Below are positions 58,601 through 64,000 of a stretch of DNA of 64,000 nucleotides, one piece after another. Each line of letters begins with the position of its first letter. Within the stretch, counting starts at the first letter, position 1. Position numbers and translations under genes: made by a program. The DNA comes from Morella rubra (taxonomy: Eukaryota; Streptophyta; Magnoliopsida; Fagales; Myricaceae). A model generated the notes under the pieces. The model saw only the letters and a list, made by a program, of their open reading frames with translations. It ran no database searches and was not told the DNA's origin. The DNA is taken from assembly GCA_003952965.2 (NCBI GenBank), contig CM025852.1:12848597-12912596 (forward strand). The letters are read 5' to 3'.

Positions 58601-60703
58601 TCTGTAACTGGTCCAAAACATCTAAACGTATTGTTCTTGAGCACAAGTCTTTGAAGAATAAGCTTAACTCAGTCAACGTGTACACACTTTGGGCACTAAC
58701 AACCCGTGTACTTGCCGGTAACAGTTGCTGCAACAAAGCGTGTGAGTCATGACTTTTCATACTCATTATCTTCATTTCTTTTATATTCACGCATTGGGAT
58801 ATGTTAGAGGCGTATCCATCAGGAAACTTAACACCCTTCAGCCATTCACAACACTTCTTACGTTCATCCTTCGTTAAAGTAAAAGATACTTGAGGCATCA
58901 CCTCGTGCTGACCCCGAATTGCAAATGCAACTCCTTTTTAATGCCCATTAATGCCAAGTCCCTCCGAGCACTAGCATTGTCTTTCGTCTTACCATCGACG
59001 TTCAACAAAGTTCTCAATACATTGTCACAAAAATTTTTCTCTATGTGCATGACGTGCAAATTGTGTCGAAGTTTCAAATATGACCAGTACGCAACTCAAA
59101 GAATATGCTATGCTTCATCCAACTTAACTCATTTTCAGCCTGTTTTCTCTTCTTCTGCGTCTTCCCAAACAAACATAATGGTACCGATTCAAGTTGTTGA
59201 ATTATCTCCTCTTTAATGACTTTTTCAGGCTGCTTCTAAACTCTTTTTTCCCGTCAAATATGTCAACATCATGCCTCCACCTACGTGCGTGGGCAAATAC
59301 CTGGTGATGTCTCAAGAAACAATATTTGCCTCCATGTTTCAACCAAAACGATGTTATGTTCACATTGTAATTAAAGCATGCTAACCGTCCCTTTGTACTC
59401 CAATCCGAGAGATTACCATAAGCTGAGAAGTCATTTATTGTCCAAAGCAAAGCAACATGTAACTTGAATGAATTTGACACGGCCGCGTCGTACGTTTGCA
59501 CTCCATTTTCCCACAAGTCCTTTCAACTCATCTATCAATGGCTGCAAGTAGACGTCGATATCATTCTCGAGACTTCTTGGACCAAGAATTAGCAATGAGA
59601 GCATGACACTTGAATCCTTAATACATTTCCATGGCAGCATATAGTATAGAATTAGTACTACTTGGCCATATACTGTACGATAAGCTCACGTTGCCAAACA
59701 GATTGAACCCATCAGATGCCAAACTCAACCGAACGTTCCGAGATTCTTGACCAAACCATTCAAATTCTTATTGAGGTTTTTCCATACCACAGAGTCTGCA
59801 GGATGCCTTCATCACCCATCTTCAACCACACACTTCTCTTGGTGCCACCGCATATCGTTGCCGTTTGCCTTGATATAAACAATTGTTGCAACCTCGGTTT
59901 CAAGGTAAAATGCCGCAGAACTTTTTGAGGAACCATTGATTTGCTATTCTGACTATACTTCTATCTCGATGCCCTACACACTGGACACTCTTCTAACTCG
60001 TTGTGCACCTTCCAAAATAGTACACAGTCATTTAAGCACGCATGTATGTTATCGTAGCTAAATCCTAAATTATTTCTTAACTTTTTCTCATCATAAGATT
60101 TAGAAGTGTCTCCCCCTCTGGCAGTGCATCTTTTATCAAGCACAATACATTTTCAAGCGCCTTTACAAGCAAATTATTCTCAGACTTCACATGAAGTAAC
60201 CTAACAATGAAAGACAACTTCGAGTACTTCTTACACCCGGGATACAACTCTCGCTCAGCATCCGCCCACAACTTGGTATACGCTGAAAATCCGTCTCCAG
60301 ACCCCAACTCGACTGTTTCAGGACTTGGCATATTTTGACTAGCATTCCCATCAAACCCTGCTCCCGCCTCAAAATCTTCTAACATGTCTCTCATATCATC
60401 ATTTATGATTCCCTCATAATCCTCTCTGCTCGGTTTAGGTTTTAAAGTCACTACCGGTTAGAAACTTCTGAAATTGACTTCCGTGAAATACCCAATGAGT
60501 GTAACTCTGGTCAAACCAATTATAAATAAATGATCATCCATCTCGTCTACACGTTTGAACAACACATTCTTACATCTCTTACATGAACATCTTATCAGTC
60601 AATGACTATTTGCATAACTACAGGCAACACTCATAAAATTCCGAACACCATCACTATAATTTGCACTTTTGAGTCATCAGCCTCATAAATCCAGCTCTTA
60701 TCC
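55677..60703 (-). pseudogene. CACTA TnpD-like transposase (Transposase_21 family), decayed
   Basis: The minus-strand reading starts with a transposase-associated domain (60703-60500: MDKSWIYEADDS; the Cys ligands appear in LIRCSCKRCKN). An N-terminal region follows (60451-60077: AYTKLWADAERELYPGCKKY), then a Cys motif (YDNIHACLNDCVLFW with ECPVC, 60060-59975). The Transposase_21 core is at 59640-59000 (ALLWTINDFSAYGNLSDWST). A DUF4218 region lies at 58901-58240 (GVKFPDGYASNISQCVN; VQYRWMYPMERYMGKMKRSV). After the solo LTR comes a DUF4216 region (56400-55915: KCDWFDL; KWYKDDPFVLASQWNQVFYI), and an acidic tail ends at 55677. Frameshifts and stops occur throughout. The protein would have cut the element's ends. 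It heads the same-strand TnpD-TnpA pair. Confidence 0.88.
56417..57940 (-). mobile_element. solo LTR (Copia-type) with GAATC target duplication
   Basis: A 1524-bp segment lies between perfect 5-bp duplications GAATC (56412-56416 and 57941-57945) inside the TnpD-like gene, which continues on both sides. The plus-strand start is TGAAAGTCTAAATAAC; the right end CCTTGGGCTAATA is the inverse of the LTR start TGTTAGCCCAAGG with two bases changed. It includes 'aggtggttcggccaactctt', typical of Copia LTRs, a TATATATAG-type promoter motif on the minus strand near 57340 and six to seven copies of the palindrome TGTCGACA at 57465-57660. There is no internal region, so it is a solo LTR. The 37.8-kb LTR is its relative. 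Confidence 0.85.
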
Positions 60704-62340
60704 ATATTGTTCCTTCAAAGACAAAAATACAAATAATAATGCAAATGATGATGACATTCACATTCAATTCCAATTTCTTCGGGTGATAGGTCATATCCCA
60801 TTCAAGTTTACAATATCACATACTGCATGTAATTGACCCGACCATTGTGATCGATACTTTAGAAATTTCGACAGCATTTTCCCTTAGTCCCCATACACGC
60901 CTACAACATTGAGCATAAACACCCATCATTGAAGGCGAGTGTGTAAACTCAATGCTGAATGTGTATCCGAAGGATAAAAGGAGATTTGCATCGAAATTTC
61001 TAAACACATGTCACAATAGTATATACAATTACGCACATTACGGATATTGTAAACTCAAACTGTCCATAATGTGGACAATTCAAGAATTACACCGAGTTCA
61101 TTATCCGAACTCGTGTAATTCTTAAATAGGTCTAAGGCTACTAAATGAATGCATGAAACATAATTGTAAAACCGTTCGGATGGAGTCATAACTGTCTGAA
61201 TGATACATATTAGTGTTCAGATGTATTTTGCAAAGTGTCTGAACCAAACAAGAGCGTCCGAACGGACCATAATCAGTCCATACTGTGATTGCAAACAATA
61301 CAGTTCTTCGACGAACATATGCCAAAACCCATCAAAAAACAAGCCAAAATCAAACCAAATCACAAACACTTCAACATAAACACATCACAACCAACCCAAA
61401 CTCCATTGCTATCATTTTAGACCTTGAACTTCGAAAAACACATGCTTTGATATCCTAAAATCCATGCATTTCATCCTAAAAAAAAAAAAATTTTAAAACC
61501 ACTAACCTCAAATGCACTCTAATGTGAAATACCAAATGAGTTGCTCATTCTACACCCTTTTCAATGAGATTGGATGCCAAAATCGGCTCCTCTCTTCTCC
61601 TCTTGCTCAAATATCTCATTTTCTAAGTTTTTCTCCTTTTTGCTATACTGTCTGCGATTTCCCATCTTTCAAATACAAAACCACCATTTGGACGCCCAAA
61701 AGAGGGTTCGGACACCTACATGTATAAGATTTCGAGAAAGTCTTTGCCATCTAAAATTTCACACAATCCGAACGGCTTCATTAACGTTCGCTTACATTCA
61801 AACTTACGCAAACTTACCGTTCACGACAGTTTTAGAAATGACAGCGTCTGATAGTAAACAAAACGTCCGAACGTGGATGAGGCCGTCTGAAAGTTGACAC
61901 AACACCTTGTTTACAGTAGAAATCCCCAAACGACAGCGTCTTAATGCAACCATCATAAAAGAATGTGTTCGGAGTGTTTTCTTACACAATACGACACCAT
62001 TCGACCTTACAGTAGTTAGTCCGGACGGTTATACCTATGTCTGAATAGGTTTTGACAATCTAATTTATTTTTCTGAGCTCATATTGTTCAATTTATTACT
62101 AAATTTTAAATAATATAAATGACCTTAAGTATGTTAGATAGTAGTTTCAAAGTTTGAAGGAGTGTAACAAAATGAGAAACATAACATTAATTAACATGTT
62201 ATACTAAGTTTTAATAAATAGAAATAACATAAATATATCAAATCTCCTCAAAACAACAAATAAATCCCAATACATGTACTCAAAACATAATATAAAAATA
62301 AATGTCTTCAAAATATAATAAAAAAACAAATGTCATAATA
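60704..62340. repeat. region upstream of TnpD with TCCGAAC/GTTCGGA motifs
   Basis: From about 61165 to 62035 the sequence contains more than ten variants of TCCGAAC(G) and its complement GTTCGGA, for example near 61170, 61250, 61707, 61767, 61865, 61968 and 62020. CACTA elements carry dense subterminal repeats that TnpA binds, so this may be the element's 5' subterminal region. The 62040-62340 part is plain AT-rich DNA. No gene was recognised. Confidence 0.5.
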
Positions 62341-63500
62341 AAACAAAGTAAATGTCTACTGCTCATCATTTGCAAGCTGTAGAACTTCACACACATGCCT
62401 CATGTGCTCCTTAAACAAAACGACCTGCTCAGTCAAGGCAAGTGACTCTATATTGGTTTCCACACCCTTCAAGACTGACTGAACCACAACCACCTCTTTC
62501 TTTCACTCACTGTCCATGTTCTTGACCTTACGCTCTAGAGCAGTCAGCTGAGAACTAATATCACTACCATCTCATGGGTGGGCTGCATGACCCATTGCAT
62601 CCGCTCAATCAACTCGGTCATCATATCCCCCACCTAAGTCCCTAGGTTGAGCCCGGTCCAGCATCCTACTCCTCCGTGCCCTCAGGCTGCTCCTGTCGTC
62701 TAACTCTAGCTACCTGAGCGGTATTCAGCACTTGGCGTGTCTGGGCCATGGATTTTGAAAGCGTCACCTTGTTGATTGACCCAAATAGAAGTGCCCTCAG
62801 GTACCAGCATGGCATGCAGGAACTGGGTTAGTAGAATACGTACGACAAGGAAATCTGAACATCGGTCTTCAAGGCCTCTACACGGACGGTCTGGTAGATG
62901 TATGATGACATATCAACAAGCTACCCCTGTACAGCTACCAAGTATAAGAACTCGGCCTAACCAAAAGACAGCTCCATCGTGTGTGCTTCCTTGGGTTGAT
63001 GGCGGAGCATAGGACCAGGTGCATGATCCTACAAAAAGGAAATAGCTGCCCGTGTTGCATGTTACTTCCCTCCAGGATAACAGTATCCAGGCCCAGCAAA
63101 ATTCGAAAAACCTCGGCCTTAGTAGGCCGGTTCTCGTCGCTTAATGTCAGGTTGGGGAAAGCTATCAAATCCCTTTCATACTCCAAGAATCTCGCCAGCT
63201 AGTCCGGCGAGAATGTGATTTGCACGTTCCGGATGATCACCTCTATACTAGGCTCCTCGAGGTTCCTCGCTCGAAGTATAGCAGCATCGAATTTGCATAC
63301 CATGTTCTTCGATACATAGCTGGTCCTCTAAAGGAACGGAAGCCAATCTGCCTACTCTACCACCTCCGGAAGAGTCTGATCCTCAAATCGCTGTTCGTAA
63401 AAATTCGCCAATTGGATGTGCAGCTCGACAACAATCGAGCGGGACATAATGATCATTGTATGCTGCTCGAGTGAGAGCTAGAGCGGAAGATTGCTCATTA
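62341..63500 (-). pseudogene. 'putative plant transposon protein' domain gene (PF20167-like), decayed
   Basis: The minus-strand translation across frameshifts reads VVELHIQLANFYEQRFED, NVQITFSPD and LARFLEYERDLIAFPNLTLS (63420-63140), then DENRPTKAEVFRILLG and HGQLFPFCRIMHLVLCSAIN (63140-63000). It continues with EFLYLVAVQG, VDMSSYIYQTVRVEALK and ILLTQFLHAMLVPEGTSIWV (62960-62790). The succession resembles the domain called putative plant transposon protein, common in plant repeats. Around 62750-62340 the residues become low in information. Several stops are present. It lies between two sets of TCCGAAC-type repeats, so it may be an accessory gene of the CACTA element or a nested element. Confidence 0.55.
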
Positions 63501-63545
63501 TCAGTCTGGCTGTTGGTACGTAGACGCTTGCTAATTTTTCAAGAA

Positions 63546-64000
63546 TCTACACAAAAGCGTTTGCACAGTTAAACAGGCATTCGAACACTGACTAAATCCG
63601 TCCGAACGATGCAATAAAAAAAATAAAATAACAAATTTGATATAAAAAGCATTCGGCCCGCTCGATAGAGCGTTTGGACACAGGAAAAATGACAACGTAT
63701 CCCTTTTCGGACATTACAAGACTTCCGAACAACTTTGGATAGCTGTTCGAACTAAAAATAGATAACAAAATTATTTAAAATTTAATATACAAACGTCCGA
63801 ACTGCATTGATATTACGTACGGACAAACTCAAAATGACAACGTACTTCTTTTGGGATACTACCAGGTGTCCGAATAGCTTAAATAGCCTTTCGAACAATC
63901 AACAACAAATTAAACAATTTAAATTTATATAAACACCTTTCAGAAAGCTTTCATGTAGCGTCTAGACACAATCAAAACGACAACGTATCACGTTTGGGAT
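63546..64000. repeat. 145-bp tandem repeat array, continues past the window
   Basis: The phrase gacaacgta recurs at 63691, 63836 and 63981, exactly 145 bp apart each time. Each unit also carries one or two TCCGAAC or TTCGAAC motifs and an AT-rich tail. A more diverged unit precedes the first (from about 63546). The array is cut by the window end. Confidence 0.85.

Larger units (their letters stand above)
47950..60703 (-). mobile_element. large CACTA (En/Spm) transposon body, nested insertions
   Basis: The two signature genes of plant CACTA elements lie on the minus strand in the usual order: TnpD-like (60703-55677), then TnpA-like (55568-48062), 108 bp apart. The body is interrupted by a Mutator-like element (48969-54750) and a solo LTR (56417-57940). 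Without these insertions the coding body would be about 5.4 kb. Both genes contain stops and frameshifts, so the element is not autonomous. The 5' subterminal region probably continues beyond 60703 (see 60704-62340 and 63546-64000). I could not find the CACTA termini or the 3-bp target duplication. Confidence 0.85.

Overview
This window is plant nuclear DNA, most likely from a eudicot. The evidence is one intron-split host gene with canonical GT-AG splice sites, AT-rich spacers, and remnants of most major plant transposon groups (LINE, LTR retrotransposons, Mutator, CACTA, PIF/Harbinger, hAT and small MITEs). I found no operons, no CRISPR array, no tRNA or rRNA gene and no prokaryotic signature.

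Left part (1-10650): a 47-codon tail of an unrecognised reading frame opens the window. It is followed by a decayed Mutator-type (MuDR) transposase on the minus strand (about 1240-4245). A 5'-truncated LINE lies on the plus strand (about 6490-10650); it keeps pieces of reverse transcriptase, a zf-RVT finger and an RNase H-like end, and is split by inserted DNA just before the catalytic box.

Host gene (11001-20391, minus): the one apparently intact gene is a five-exon, 389-residue ABHD17-like alpha/beta hydrolase, a probable protein depalmitoylase. It has an N-terminal MGC lipidation signal, a complete Ser-Asp-His triad and a very cysteine-rich tail. Its fourth intron is 6.3 kb.

Middle (21-47 kb): mostly AT-rich spacer with a Tourist-like MITE, three GC-rich blocks of unknown origin, a bare poly(A) insertion flanked by a 15-bp duplication, a 3.9-kb LTR with a perfect 5-bp target duplication, a Harbinger transposase fragment, the 3' end of a Copia-type element, three long-TIR MITEs, a fragment of a CACTA TnpA gene, two tandem-repeat arrays and a degraded GRF zinc-finger gene.

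Right part (about 48-64 kb): a large decayed CACTA (En/Spm) element on the minus strand, with a TnpD-like gene (55677-60703) followed by a TnpA-like gene (48062-55568). A Mutator-like element with 0.65-kb terminal inverted repeats (48969-54750) sits in a TnpA intron and carries two exons copied from an RGLG-type ubiquitin ligase gene. An hAT-like element (52780-54546) sits in the right repeat of that one and carries an exon from an STE20/germinal-centre kinase gene. A solo LTR (56417-57940) interrupts the TnpD gene. Upstream of TnpD are repeats rich in TCCGAAC/GTTCGGA motifs, a degraded 'putative plant transposon protein' gene and a 145-bp tandem array that runs off the end of the window. The most noteworthy object is this three-level nest of transposons, two of which have captured host exons.
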